A stretch of 64,000 nucleotides of DNA from Lysobacter enzymogenes. GTDB lineage: Bacteria > Pseudomonadota > Gammaproteobacteria > Xanthomonadales > Xanthomonadaceae. Both the position numbers and the translations under genes were made by a program. The stretch spans positions 345,811 to 409,810 of the forward strand of contig NZ_FNOG01000003.1 of assembly GCF_900106525.1 (NCBI RefSeq), given 5' to 3'. Each line of letters begins with the position of its first letter. Within the stretch, counting starts at the first letter, position 1. The notes under the pieces are model-generated. The model saw only the letters and a list, made by a program, of their open reading frames with translations. It made no database searches and was not told the origin of the DNA. Below, in pieces: positions 8,752 through 18,096 of this stretch.

Positions 8752-10538
8752 GCGTCGAAGCCTTCCGCCGCCAGCGCCATCAGCGGCGCGGTGCCGCTGT
8801 CGATCGCCGCCTTGTGCGCCTGGGTGCGCGGCAGCAGGCGGGCGAAGTAGAAGCGCGCGGTCTCGCGCTTGCCGTCCTTGAACGCCTGGCTCTGGCCCGA
8901 GGCCTCGGCCGCGGCGACGCTGCGCGCCCACCAATAAGCCAGGCACACGTAGCCCGAATAGAACAGGTAGTCGTAGGACGCCGCGCCGACCTCGTCGGCG
9001 TTGGCCGCCGCGCGCTTGCCGACCGACATGGTCAGCTGCAGCCATTCGCCCGCGGCCTTGCGCAGCGGCGCGACGAATTCGCTGACCGCTTCGTTGCTTT
9101 CGTTCTGCGCGCAGAAGGCTTCGATCTTGGCCAGCATCGTCTGCAGCCCGGCGCCCTGCAACTGCATGACCTTGCGGCCGAGCAGGTCCAGCGCCTGGAT
9201 GCCGGTGGTGCCTTCGTACAAGGTGGTGATGCGCGCGTCGCGGGCGAGCTGCTCCATGCCGTGTTCGGCGATGTAGCCGTGGCCGCCGAAACACTGCAGC
9301 GCGTGGTAGGTGCATTCCACGCCCCATTCGGTCAGGCAGGCCTTGACGATCGGGGTCATGAAGCCGATCAGCGCATCGGCTTCGGCGCGTTCTTTCTCTT
9401 CCGGTGCGGCGTGGGCGATGTCGACCAGCAGCGCGGCGTCGTAGCCCATCGCGCGGCCGCCTTCGACCAGCGCCTTGCAGGTCAGCAGCATGCGCCGCAC
9501 GTCGGGGTGGACGATGATCGGATCGGCCGGCAGCTCGGGGAACTTCGGGCCCGACAGCGCGCGCATCTGCAGGCGGTCGCGCGAGTAGCGCAGCGCATTC
9601 TGCAGCGCGCGATCGCTCAGCCCCAGGCCCTGCAGGCCGACCGCGAGGCGGGCGGTGTTCATCATCGTAAACATCGCCATCAGGCCCTTGTTCGGCTGCC
9701 CGATCAGATAGCCCTGGGCGCCGTCGAAGTTCATCACGCAAGTGGCCGAGCCGTGGATGCCCATCTTGTGCTCGAGGCTGCCGCAGCGCACCGCGTTGGC
9801 CTCGCCGACGCTGCCGTCGCGCGCGACCTTGACCTTGGGCACGATGAACAACGAGATGCCCTTGCTGCCGGCCGGGGCGTCCGGCAGGCGCGCGAGCACC
9901 AGGTGGATGATGTTGTCGGTGAGGTCGTGCTCGCCGGCGGTGATGAAGATCTTGGTGCCGCTGATCGAATAGCTGCCGTCGGCCTGCGGTTCCGCCTTGG
10001 TCTTGAGCAGGCCCAGGTCGGTGCCGCAATGCGGTTCGGTGAGGCACATGGTGCCGGTCCAGCGGCCTTCCACCAGCGGCTTGAGGAACACTTCCTGCTG
10101 CCATTCCTCACCGTGATGCAGCAACGCTTCGGTGGCGCCGTGCGAGAGCAGCGGGAAGTTGCCCCAGGCCAGGTTGGCCGCGTCGATCATTTCCTTGAGC
10201 GGCACGCCGGCCGCGTGCGGCAGGCCCTGGCCGCCGAACTTCGTTTCGGCGGTGAGGCCGGACCAGCCGCCGTCGACGAACTGGTCGTAGGCCTGCTTGA
10301 AGCCCGGCGGCGTGGTCACAGCGCCCGTGGCCTTGTCGTGCTTGCAGCCGATCTGGTCGCCCACGGCGTTGAGCGGGGCGAGCACGGTTTCGTTGAAGCG
10401 CGCGCCTTCTTCCAGCACCGCGTCGAGCACATCGCGGGTGGCGTCGGCATAACCCAGGCGCTGGAACTGCGCTTCGGCGCCGAGCACGTCGAACAGGACG
10501 AAACGCATGTCGTTGAGGGGGGCTTTGTAAGTGCTCAT
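8748..10538 (-). CDS. Acyl-CoA dehydrogenase (FadE/DmdC-like, C-terminal-domain type)
   Basis: A 596-residue FAD-dependent acyl-CoA dehydrogenase of the long form that carries an extra C-terminal domain. It oxidises an acyl-CoA to the enoyl-CoA. Motifs: an N-terminal helical domain (YKAPLNDMRFVLFDVL, common in this subgroup), the FAD-binding signature TMCLTEPHCGTDLGLLKTKA, SISGTKIFITAGEHDL, and the helical C-terminal domain with ECTYHALQCFGGHGYIAEHG and RITTLYEGTTGIQALDLLGRK. The group includes 3-methylmercaptopropionyl-CoA dehydrogenase (DmdC), but the substrate here cannot be told. The neighbouring lipoprotein gene overlaps its stop. Confidence 0.9.
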   Translation of the reverse strand: MSTYKAPLNDMRFVLFDVLGAEAQFQRLGYADATRDVLDAVLEEGARFNETVLAPLNAVGDQIGCKHDKATGAVTTPPGFKQAYDQFVDGGWSGLTAETKFGGQGLPHAAGVPLKEMIDAANLAWGNFPLLSHGATEALLHHGEEWQQEVFLKPLVEGRWTGTMCLTEPHCGTDLGLLKTKAEPQADGSYSISGTKIFITAGEHDLTDNIIHLVLARLPDAPAGSKGISLFIVPKVKVARDGSVGEANAVRCGSLEHKMGIHGSATCVMNFDGAQGYLIGQPNKGLMAMFTMMNTARLAVGLQGLGLSDRALQNALRYSRDRLQMRALSGPKFPELPADPIIVHPDVRRMLLTCKALVEGGRAMGYDAALLVDIAHAAPEEKERAEADALIGFMTPIVKACLTEWGVECTYHALQCFGGHGYIAEHGMEQLARDARITTLYEGTTGIQALDLLGRKVMQLQGAGLQTMLAKIEAFCAQNESNEAVSEFVAPLRKAAGEWLQLTMSVGKRAAANADEVGAASYDYLFYSGYVCLAYWWARSVAAAEASGQSQAFKDGKRETARFYFARLLPRTQAHKAAIDSGTAPLMALAAEGFDA

Positions 10539-10647
10539 GGGCTCGTTCGGAAATGGAATAGGGAAGGGGGAATCGGAGCAGGAGGCGCGGGGCGAGAGGG
10601 AAACTCGGGAGAGACGGCTGCGGCCTGCTCTCGATTCCCTCCCGGCC

Positions 10648-11130
10648 TCAGCGCATCACGCCCGGCAATCCGGGCGCCGGGCTCAACGCGCTGCTGCGCT
10701 CGACCTGGAAGGTGCGCTGCTTGGCCTCGCTCGGGGTGGCGACGAGGTCGCCCTTGAGGCTGTAGTTGACGCTGCGGCCGCCGGCGAGCGCGTCGGCGAT
10801 GGCGATCTTGGCGCCGCCGGCGGGCTTGAGCGCGAGGGTGACCACGTCGGCCGATTCCGGGCCGATCGATATCGCCGGCTGGGCCTGCAACTGGCCGGCG
10901 GCTTCTTCGCCGAGCTTGAGCTGCAGGTCGATGCGGTCGAACTGCATCGGGATGCTGCTGAAGTTCTCCAGGCGCAGGTCCACCGACCAACTGCCGTCGG
11001 CCTTGACCGTGAGCTGCTGGATGCGCGCGGCCGGCTCGGACACGCGCCGCACCGGACCGGACTTGCATGCCGCCAGCGCGGCCAGGACCAGCGCCGCACC
11101 CAACACCCGCACCCAGACCCCTGCCTTCAT
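10648..11130 (-). CDS. LEA2-type lipoprotein
   Basis: A 160-residue lipoprotein. Signal peptide residues 1-21 end in the lipobox LAAC, followed by KSG. The mature region has the beta-rich layout of LEA type 2/WHy domains: SWSVDLRLENFSSIPMQFDR is the hallmark strand with the central N-x-S/P, and ESADVVTLAL is the second repeat. The role of bacterial LEA2 lipoproteins is unclear; some relate to desiccation or envelope stress. It is transcribed alone, behind the acyl-CoA dehydrogenase gene in the same direction but about 110 bp upstream of it. Confidence 0.8.
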   Translation of the reverse strand: MKAGVWVRVLGAALVLAALAACKSGPVRRVSEPAARIQQLTVKADGSWSVDLRLENFSSIPMQFDRIDLQLKLGEEAAGQLQAQPAISIGPESADVVTLALKPAGGAKIAIADALAGGRSVNYSLKGDLVATPSEAKQRTFQVERSSALSPAPGLPGVMR

Positions 11131-11312
11131 GCCGCCGCTCCGTTAAAACGCTTGTTGGGATCCCGAGGATACTACGGCGAATGGTGGGGCGGTCAGGGGG
11201 CGGGATGGCGGTTTTGGGACGGTGGGGGCGGGGCGCCGGGTGAGGGGGCGAGAGGGCGATAGCGGTCGTTGCCGCATCAGCGGGTTAGCGGGGCTCGCCG
11301 TAGTTGGGTTGG

Positions 11313-11398
11313 CGCGGTCGCGGCTTGCGCCGCTCCTACAGGGGCTGCGGCCGGTCCGTATCCGACTGTAGGAGCGGCGCAAGCCGCGACCGCGACAC
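11313..11398. repeat. REP-like inverted pair, family A
   Basis: Two near-perfect inverted copies of the family A repeat (GCGGTCGCGGCTTGCGCCGC at 11313 onward; CTGTAGGAGCGGCGCAAGCC from 11366) separated by about 25 bp. They lie in the 329-bp gap between the LEA2 lipoprotein start and the response-regulator stop. Nothing else is obvious in that gap. Confidence 0.85.
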
Positions 11399-11459
11399 CT
11401 CAGTTACGACGACCGCCGCGCCGCAGCCGCGCATCGCGCAACGACCAACGCCCCGCACC

Positions 11460-12107
11460 TCAATCCACCAACCCCTTGCGCGAGGCATAACGCACCAGCT
11501 CCGCGCTGTTGCGCACATCGAGCTTGTCGAGCACCCGCGCGCGGTGGTTCTCCGCGGTCTTGACGCTGATCGTCAGGCGCCGGGCGATTTCCTTGGTGGT
11601 CAGGCCGTCGGCGATCAGGTGGAACACCTCGCGCTCGCGCGCGGTCAGGCGGCCGTAGGGATCGCCGAGGTCGCGTTCGGGATGGCGCAATTGCTCGGCC
11701 AGCGCGCGCGCCGCCTGCGGGCCGAAATAACCGCGGCCGGCGTGCACCTCGCGCACCGCCGCGAGCAGTTCCGCGGCGGGGCTGTCCTTGACCACGTAGC
11801 CGCTGGCGCCGGCGCGCACCGCCTGCAGGATGTACTCGTCTTCCTGGTGCATGGTCAGCACCAGCACGCGCGCGGCGGGCGCTTGTTCGCGCAGGCGGCG
11901 GACCACTTCCAGGCCGTTGAGGCCGGGCATCGACAGGTCGGTGACGACCACGTCCGGGCGCAGCTCCTGCGCGCGCTGCAAGGTTTCCTCGCCGTCGGCG
12001 GCCTGCGCCACGACATCGACGCCGGCGCCGCGCAACAGGCCGGCGAGGCTCTCGCGCACCATGGTGTGATCGTCGGCGATGAGCACGCGCACGTTGGGAT
12101 CGGACAT
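11460..12107 (-). CDS. NarL/FixJ-family response regulator
   Basis: A 215-residue regulator. The receiver domain (residues 5-120) has acidic DD at 12-13, phospho-acceptor Asp57 in VVVTDLSMPG, the Thr of VLVLTMH and Lys in VVKDSP. A LuxR-type helix-turn-helix follows at about 148-212 (LTAREREVFHLIADGLTTKE, IARRLTISVKTAENHRARVL). It binds DNA, presumably when phosphorylated by the adjacent histidine kinase. It is the last gene of the signalling cassette and starts 43 bp after the kinase stop. The ATG at 12107 was preferred because it begins directly at the receiver fold (MSDPNVRVLIADDH). Confidence 0.93.
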   Translation of the reverse strand: MSDPNVRVLIADDHTMVRESLAGLLRGAGVDVVAQAADGEETLQRAQELRPDVVVTDLSMPGLNGLEVVRRLREQAPAARVLVLTMHQEDEYILQAVRAGASGYVVKDSPAAELLAAVREVHAGRGYFGPQAARALAEQLRHPERDLGDPYGRLTAREREVFHLIADGLTTKEIARRLTISVKTAENHRARVLDKLDVRNSAELVRYASRKGLVD

Positions 12108-12150
12108 GGCCGCAGGGTGCGCGGGCGCGGCGCGGGGCGTCAAGCCGCGC

Positions 12151-12867
12151 TCAGGCATAGTCCAGCGGCACTCGCGCGCTCAGGCGCAGGCCCGCGCCCG
12201 GCGCGCTGGACAGGTCCAGGCGGCCGCCGTACAGGCGCAGGCGTTCGCGCATGCCGCTCAGGCCGTTGCCGCCGCTGGCCATCGCCGCGGCCGGGTCGCA
12301 GCCGCAGCCGTCGTCGCGCACTTGCAAGTGCAGTTCTTCGCCGCTGCGCTGCAGGCTCAGCCGGATCCGCCGCGCCTGGGCGTGGCGCGAGGCGTTGGCC
12401 AGCGCTTCCTGGGCGGTGCGGAACAGCAGGGTCTGCAGCTCGCCGTCGAGTTCGGGCAGCTCGCCCAGTTCCAGTTCGACCCGCGCGCCGCCGCGGCCGT
12501 CGTGGCTGCGCGCCAGCCAGCGCAGGGCCGAGGCCAGGCCGAGGTCGTCTAGGATCGGCGGGCGCAGCAGGCGCGAGAGTTCGCGCGTGTCTTCCAGGGT
12601 GTCGCCGCACAGCGCCAGCGCCTGGGCGAGGCCGTCGTGCAGCGCGGCCTGGGCCGGATCGAGCGCTGACTGCAGTTCGTGCAGGCGCAGCTTGAGCGCG
12701 GTGAGGTTCTGGCCGACGCCGTCGTGCAGATCGCGGGCGATGCGGCGGCGTTCGTCTTCCTGCACCCGCCACACCGCGCGGCCGAGGCGGCGGAATTCGC
12801 GTTCGTTGCGCTGCAGGCGTTGCAGCAGATCGCGATAGAGCGCGCGCAGTTCGGACGGGTCGCTCAT
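12151..12867 (-). CDS. Soluble NarX-type sensor histidine kinase (HisKA_3)
   Basis: A 238-residue kinase with no membrane segment and no sensor domain. The dimerisation/phospho-acceptor helix DERRRIARDLHDGVGQNLTA puts the phosphorylated His at residue 48. The N box QEALANASRHAQA and the G box GNGLSGMRERL define a HATPase_c domain of the LuxR-partner family. A short N-terminal coiled helix (residues 5-35) is the only other part. It starts with ATGA overlapping the stop of the Ser/Thr kinase gene, so the two should be coupled in translation. Lacking a sensor, it probably takes its signal from the upstream FHA/GAF and Ser/Thr kinase proteins. Confidence 0.92.
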   Translation of the reverse strand: MSDPSELRALYRDLLQRLQRNEREFRRLGRAVWRVQEDERRRIARDLHDGVGQNLTALKLRLHELQSALDPAQAALHDGLAQALALCGDTLEDTRELSRLLRPPILDDLGLASALRWLARSHDGRGGARVELELGELPELDGELQTLLFRTAQEALANASRHAQARRIRLSLQRSGEELHLQVRDDGCGCDPAAAMASGGNGLSGMRERLRLYGGRLDLSSAPGAGLRLSARVPLDYA

Positions 12868-15800
12868 GGCGCGGTCGCGGCGGCGCCGGTGGGTTGGGCG
12901 TTGGCCTGGGCGCGGGCCGGGTCGTAGCCGGCGCGCAAGGCCGGCGGCAGTTGTTCGCGCAGGCGCTCGCGCTCGGCCAGTGCGCGCGCGTCGCTGTCGG
13001 CGGCGTCGGCGGCGCGGCCCTGCGCGCGTTGCGCCTGCGCGGCCAGCGCGTACAGCGCGGCGGCTTCGAGATGATCGCCGCGGCGCAGCAGCGGCTGCGC
13101 GTCGCGATACGCGCGCAAGGCGGCGGCGCCGTCGCCGGCGGCGAGCGCCAGGCGCATGCGCGCGCCGGCGGCCTGCAGGCGCAGGCCGGTGTGGCCGAGC
13201 GCGGCGATGGCCTGCTCCAGCGTGGGGTCGAGGCGGCCGTCGGCTTCGGCGGCGTGCAACGCCACCTGCAATTGCAGCAGGCGCACGCCGGACTGCTCGG
13301 CCTCGCGCCGCGCCTGGGCCAGCGCGGCGCGTTCGCCGCTGCGGTCGCCGCCGCTGCGCGCCAGTTGCGCGCGCAGCAGCGCGGCGATGCCGCGTTGTTC
13401 GGAAGACGCGTGCGCCAGTTGTGGCGCCAGCGCATCGAGGCTCGCGCGCGCCTGCGCATCGGCGCGCGCGGCGGCCTGCGCCTGCGCGCGCAGCAGGCCG
13501 ACGTCGGCCTGGCCGCGCGCGTCCTCGCGCTGGCGGAACAGCGCCGCGGCGGCATCGAGCTGCGCCAGTGCGGCGCCGATGCGGCCCTGCATCAGTTCCA
13601 ACTCGCCGAGGTTGCGCCGCGCCACCGCGGCCTCTTCCATCATCTGCGCGGCCAGCGCGGCGTCGAGCGAGGCCTGCAGCGATTCGCGCGCCTGCGGCCA
13701 CTGCCCGCGCGCGCTCGCCAGCAGGCCCAGGTTCTGCGCGGTGCGGACCTTGCCGGTCTCGTCGCCGAGCTTGGCGTAGGCCTCGCGCGACTGCACCAGA
13801 TAGGCCTGGGCGTCGTCGTAGGCGCCGAGCTGGTAATGGGCGAAGCCGATGTCGTTGAGCGCCTGGGCGGTGCCGGCGGCGTCGCCGGCCTGCTGCCAGG
13901 CGGCCAGCGCGCGCCGGAACGCGGCCAGCGCGGCGGGGTAGTCGCCGCGTTCCTCGGCCAGCAGGCCGAGTTCGTTCTCGACCGCGGCCAGGCCGTGACG
14001 GTCGTCGAGCGCGGCGTAGAGTTCGCGCGCCTGATGCAGGCTGCGCGCGGCCTCGTCGAAACGGCCGGTGAGCACCAGCACATTGCCCAGGTTGCGCAGG
14101 CTGGTCGCCAGCCCGCGTCGGTTGCCGACCGTGCGGCGCAGTTCCACCGCGTTGCGGTACTGATCGAGCGCGTGATCGTTCTGGCCCAAGCGGGCGTAGC
14201 CGATGCCGAGCGCGTTCTGGGTTTCGCCTTCGCCGTAGCGGTTGCCGCCGCGCCTGTACTGGACCAGGGCGCGGGTCAGATAGTCGTCGACGGCCGGTTG
14301 CGCCTGACCGTGCAGGATCGAAAACTTGCCCAGTTCGAACCAGGCGCGCGGGTCGTCGGGATCGCGCGCGGTCAGCGCGCGCAACTGCGCGATCGCCGCG
14401 GCCGCGTCGCCGCCGGCGCCGAGCGCGCGCGCCAGCGCGAGTTGCGCGTAGGCGTCGTCGGGCGCGGCCTGCGCGCGTTCGCGCCAGTACTTGGCGACGG
14501 CGTCGAAGTCGCCGTCGAGCGCGGCGCGTTCGGCGGCGAAGCGAGCGACGGCTACGGTGTCGCCGGCGGCGGCGCGTTCGCCGCGTTCCAGCGCCGCGTA
14601 GGCGGCGTCGCCGTCACCGGCGGCGTTGCGCGCTTCGGCCAGCGCGAGCCAGGCCGCGGCGAAGCCGGGCGCGGCGGCGGTGGCGCGTTCGAAGGCGGCG
14701 ATGGCGGCGGCGAGGTCGCCGCTGTCGCGGGCGCGCAGGCCGCTGCCGTAGGGTTCGAGCGCGGACGCAGGCAGGAGTGCGGCCGCGGGCGTTCGCGTCG
14801 TCGCCGCGTCCGCGCCGGGCGCCGCGGCGAGGCCGAGCGCGCTGCGCAACTGCGGCTGCGCCAACAATGCTTCCAATGCCGCGGCCGGATCCGCGCCTTG
14901 CGCCGCGAATTCCTGGATCGCCCCGGCGTGCAGGCGCGCGCGCAGCCGCCACTGGGCGCCCTCGGGCGCGAGCGCGAAGGCGAGCACGCGGTCGGCGCGC
15001 GCCAGCCGCGCCAGTTGCGTCGCCGGCGGCGGCGCCGCGCCGCTGGGGTCGAGCTGGCGCAGCGCCTGCTGGCTGCGTTCGTCGTCGACCACGGTCGCGC
15101 CGCGCGCGGTCAGCGCCTGGCGCAGCGCGGCGGCGAGCGCGCGCGGGTAACCGGGTTCGGCGGCGGAGGCCGGCGCTGAGTCCAGCGGCACGATCAACAG
15201 ACGATGTAACGGCGTCGCTGCGGGCGTCGCGCTCGCTGCCGACGCGCCGGCCGGCGATGCTGCCGGCCGCAGCGACCACGCCCCGGCCGCCGCCGCGGCG
15301 AGCGCGGCGGCGCCGGCCAGGCCGATCCAGGTGCGCCGGCCCGGCCGCCAATCGCGCGGCACGCGGCGGCGGTCGATCGCGGCGATCACCGCTCCGGCAT
15401 CGGCCAGGCGATGCGCGGGTTGCGGGCGCAGCAGGCGGTCGATCAGCCGCACCAGCCACGCCGGCGTATCCGCGCGCAGCCGGTCCACCGGCGGCGGCGT
15501 GCGCAGCATGCGCTGGGCCAGCACTTCGCTGGCGGTGCCGCCGGCGAAGGGCATGCGCGCGGTCAGCATCTCGTGCAGGATCAGCCCGAGCGCGTACAAG
15601 TCGCTGCGCGCGTCGGCGCCTTCGCCGCGCGCCTGCTCGGGCGAAAGGTAATCCGGCGTGCCGACGATCGCGCCGGTCTGGGTCAGGCCGCTGCCGGCGA
15701 GCGAACGGGCTACGCCGAAGTCGGCGATCAGCGCATCGCCGTTGCGGTCGAGCAGCACGTTGGCGGGTTTCAGATCGCGATGGATCACCCCGCGCGCATG

Positions 15801-16217
15801 CGCCGCGGCCAGGCCTTCGGCGATCTGGCGGGCGATGCGCACGGCGTCGTCGACGGCCAGCGCGCCGTCGCGGTCCAGGCGCCGGTCCAGCGCTTCGCCG
15901 TCGATCCAGTCCATGCCGATCAGCCACTGGCCTTCGTGGCGGAACAGGTCGTGGATGCGCACCACGCGCGGGCTCGATACCTGGCGCGCGGTCAGCAGTT
16001 CCTGGCGGAAACGTTCGAACGCATCGCTGCGCGCGGCCAGTTCCGGGCGCAGCAGCTTGAGCGCGACCTGGATGTCCAGGGTGGTGTCGAAGGCGCGGTA
16101 GACCTCGCCCATGCCGCCCAGGCCGAGAAGGGTTTCGATGCGGAAGCGCCCGGCCAGCAGGCTGCCGGGGGCGAGGCCGCGACCCGCGTAGCGGCCGGTC
16201 GCGGTGGCGTCGGTCAC
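12864..16217 (-). CDS. Membrane Ser/Thr protein kinase with large TPR domain
   Basis: A 1117-residue Hanks-type kinase. Residues 25-285 form the catalytic domain: glycine loop GLGGMG at 32-37, Lys54 in VALKLL, HRDLKPAN with Asp148, DFG at 166-168, and an SPE in place of APE near 192-194. One transmembrane helix lies at about 295-315. The rest is beyond the membrane: a Pro/Ala linker, an adenylyl-cyclase-like alpha/beta stretch (LHRLLIVPLDSAP), then many TPRs from about 490 to 960 (AWFELGKFSILHGQAQPAVD, ETQNALGIGYARLGQNDHAL). A GTG start at 16217 overlaps the FHA gene stop (GTGA). The frame stays open through the FHA gene, but residues further upstream look non-coding. It probably phosphorylates partners in this operon. 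Confidence 0.93.
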   Translation of the reverse strand: MTDATATGRYAGRGLAPGSLLAGRFRIETLLGLGGMGEVYRAFDTTLDIQVALKLLRPELAARSDAFERFRQELLTARQVSSPRVVRIHDLFRHEGQWLIGMDWIDGEALDRRLDRDGALAVDDAVRIARQIAEGLAAAHARGVIHRDLKPANVLLDRNGDALIADFGVARSLAGSGLTQTGAIVGTPDYLSPEQARGEGADARSDLYALGLILHEMLTARMPFAGGTASEVLAQRMLRTPPPVDRLRADTPAWLVRLIDRLLRPQPAHRLADAGAVIAAIDRRRVPRDWRPGRRTWIGLAGAAALAAAAAGAWSLRPAASPAGASAASATPAATPLHRLLIVPLDSAPASAAEPGYPRALAAALRQALTARGATVVDDERSQQALRQLDPSGAAPPPATQLARLARADRVLAFALAPEGAQWRLRARLHAGAIQEFAAQGADPAAALEALLAQPQLRSALGLAAAPGADAATTRTPAAALLPASALEPYGSGLRARDSGDLAAAIAAFERATAAAPGFAAAWLALAEARNAAGDGDAAYAALERGERAAAGDTVAVARFAAERAALDGDFDAVAKYWRERAQAAPDDAYAQLALARALGAGGDAAAAIAQLRALTARDPDDPRAWFELGKFSILHGQAQPAVDDYLTRALVQYRRGGNRYGEGETQNALGIGYARLGQNDHALDQYRNAVELRRTVGNRRGLATSLRNLGNVLVLTGRFDEAARSLHQARELYAALDDRHGLAAVENELGLLAEERGDYPAALAAFRRALAAWQQAGDAAGTAQALNDIGFAHYQLGAYDDAQAYLVQSREAYAKLGDETGKVRTAQNLGLLASARGQWPQARESLQASLDAALAAQMMEEAAVARRNLGELELMQGRIGAALAQLDAAAALFRQREDARGQADVGLLRAQAQAAARADAQARASLDALAPQLAHASSEQRGIAALLRAQLARSGGDRSGERAALAQARREAEQSGVRLLQLQVALHAAEADGRLDPTLEQAIAALGHTGLRLQAAGARMRLALAAGDGAAALRAYRDAQPLLRRGDHLEAAALYALAAQAQRAQGRAADAADSDARALAERERLREQLPPALRAGYDPARAQANAQPTGAAATAP

Positions 16218-17134
16218 GACGAGGTGGCCTGGGCGCCGACCACGCGGGCCCAGCGCAGCGGCGCGGATGCCGGTTCCAGCGCGTCGAAGGCGCGCTGCGC
16301 CAGCAGCCACAGCGCGGCGCTGTCGGCGAAGGCGGCGAGCAGTTCCAGGTCGAACTGGCTGATCGCCTCGCCGGCGCCGCGGCGGTCGGCGTAGACCGCG
16401 CCGAGCACGCGCCCGGCGTGCAGCAGCGGCAGGCACACCAGGCTTTGCAGGCCGCCGGTGACCACCGAGGAGCGCTGCGCCAGCCACGGATCGTCGTCGA
16501 TCCAGTTCACCACCACCGGCTGGCGTTCGCGCAGGCAGCGCTGGACCGCGCCGACGCTGCCGGAGAAGGCGCGCGCGTTGAGGTCCTCGCGTTCCAGCGA
16601 CAGGCTGGCCTGGACCAGGAAATCCTCGCCCTGGGCCAGCAGCACGAAGCCGCGGCTGCAGCCGGCCAGCTCGACCACGCCGCGCAGGATGTCGTCGGCC
16701 AGGCCGGCGCCGGCGGCGGCGACTTCCTCGGCCGGCGCGGGCGCGTCCGCGCCGCCGCCTTCCAGCCGCCGCGTCCACGCCGCCGACAGCGCGCGGCGTT
16801 CGCGCTCGCGTTCCTGCCAGGCGCGCGCTTCGGCGTCGTCGTGCAGCGAGAACTCGCACAGCACGTCGCCGAAGCGCAGCCAGCCTTCGCTGCGTTCGAG
16901 CAGGGCCTGGACGACCTGGATGCCGTCGACGTGCGAGCCGTTCTTGCTGCCCAGATCGAGCAGCCGCCAGCCCTCGTCGTCGTGGATCAGTTCGGCGTGC
17001 TGACGCGAAATGGAGGGATGGTCGATGCGCAGCTCGCACACGGGATCGCGGCCGATGCGCAAACGCGAACCGGCGGGGATCCATCGGCTGATGGCTGCGG
17101 CTTCGGGCGGGTAAACGATCAGGCGCGCCGGCAT
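16214..17134 (-). CDS. FHA-GAF domain protein
   Basis: A 306-residue cytoplasmic protein with two sensor/adaptor domains. An FHA domain at about 20-95 (RLRIGRDPVCELRIDHPSIS, RQHAELI, LGSKNGSHVDG) keeps the GR, S-x-x-H and NG residues that bind phosphothreonine. A GAF domain at about 145-290 follows (FVLLAQGEDFLVQASL, CLPLLHAGRVLGAVYADRR). It is the first gene of the cassette, and its stop overlaps the Ser/Thr kinase start. The likely job is to dock onto threonines phosphorylated by the downstream kinase and, through GAF, to bind a small ligand or sense redox state. The ligand is unknown. Confidence 0.9.
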   Translation of the reverse strand: MPARLIVYPPEAAAISRWIPAGSRLRIGRDPVCELRIDHPSISRQHAELIHDDEGWRLLDLGSKNGSHVDGIQVVQALLERSEGWLRFGDVLCEFSLHDDAEARAWQERERERRALSAAWTRRLEGGGADAPAPAEEVAAAGAGLADDILRGVVELAGCSRGFVLLAQGEDFLVQASLSLEREDLNARAFSGSVGAVQRCLRERQPVVVNWIDDDPWLAQRSSVVTGGLQSLVCLPLLHAGRVLGAVYADRRGAGEAISQFDLELLAAFADSAALWLLAQRAFDALEPASAPLRWARVVGAQATSS

Positions 17135-17193
17135 GGCCGCATCTTACGCGCAACTCCCGCGGCCGCGACGGCGCCGGTGCGCCGGCGCCGCGC

Positions 17194-18096
17194 TCAAGGT
17201 CCGTAGTCGCGCAGGTAGGCCAGGCTGAAGCGCAAGGTCGCCGCGCCGGCGACGAGTTCGCCGGCATCGTTGCGATGGGTGCGCGCGGCCCGCCACTCGT
17301 TGTCGATGAAGGTGCCGCCGCGGGCGACGGCGCGTGCGCGCACGGCGTCGGCGGCGGCCAGCGCGGCGGTGTAGTCGGGCACCGCCAGCGCGGTTTCGAC
17401 ATCGTCGAGCAGGGCGTCGAAGCCGGCTTGCTCGCTCGCCGGCAGCAGGTCGACGCGGTCGCGCAAGCGCTGCAGCTTGGAAGCGATCACCACCGGCGTC
17501 GGCCGTGCGTCGGCGAGGATCAGGAACTGCGAGAAACCGCCGTAGGTGCCGCGGGCGCGCACGCTGCCGGCGGCGATCTCGTCGGTGACGTCGTAGAACG
17601 CGCCGCCCAGCGGCGCCTTGAACAGGCGCAGGCGGGTGCCGGCGGCGTAGGGCAGCCAATGGGTGTGGATTTCGGCGCGGCCGCTGCCCTTGAACTTCAA
17701 ACCGCCGGACAGCGGCGGCTGCACCGTCACCAGCAGCGGCAGGCTGCCGGGCACGGTGGTCAGGTCGGTGTCGGGCAGGCGCGCGATGAGGTTGGGGTCG
17801 TACAGGCTGACCGTGCGCGCGGACACGCCCAGGGCGGCCGGGCTGAGCCCGCTGGCGTCGTCGAAGTCGAGCGACAGTTCGGCCAGCACCGGGCCGGGCC
17901 AGCCGGGCAGGAACGGCAGGCGCACGGTCGCTTCGGCGTGGTTGCCGGCGGCGGTCACCGTCACCGGCAGCGGGATCTGGGCGGCGGCGCCGCCGGCGCC
18001 GAGCAGCAGCCCGACGGCGACGATCCAGGCGGCCAGCCGGGGCAGGGCGCGGCGCGCGGCGCGGGCGGCGCGCGGGGTTGGGTCGGTGTGGCTCAT
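17194..18096 (-). CDS. Secreted protein of unknown function
   Basis: A 300-residue protein with a long signal peptide: basic residues 9-20, hydrophobic 24-38, and a probable cut after GGAAAQ. The mature part is beta-rich at first (IPLPVTVTAAGNHAEATVRL, VLAELSLDFDDASGLSPAAL), like an Ig-type or choice-of-anchor fold, then HTHWLPYAAGTRLRLFKAPL, and ends in a helical segment (SEQAGFDALLDDVETALAVP). It has no Cys in the mature part. It diverges from the S8 protease gene and may be its partner, but this is only positional. The start at 18096 gives a good signal peptide. I do not recognise the family with confidence. Confidence 0.75.
   Translation of the reverse strand: MSHTDPTPRAARAARRALPRLAAWIVAVGLLLGAGGAAAQIPLPVTVTAAGNHAEATVRLPFLPGWPGPVLAELSLDFDDASGLSPAALGVSARTVSLYDPNLIARLPDTDLTTVPGSLPLLVTVQPPLSGGLKFKGSGRAEIHTHWLPYAAGTRLRLFKAPLGGAFYDVTDEIAAGSVRARGTYGGFSQFLILADARPTPVVIASKLQRLRDRVDLLPASEQAGFDALLDDVETALAVPDYTAALAAADAVRARAVARGGTFIDNEWRAARTHRNDAGELVAGAATLRFSLAYLRDYGP

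Noticed and set aside
12864..17402. One 1512-codon frame joining the Ser/Thr kinase and its upstream region
   Set aside because: The part upstream of 16217 overlaps the FHA-GAF gene in another frame and looks like non-coding Arg/Pro-rich sequence. The kinase begins at the GTG at 16217.
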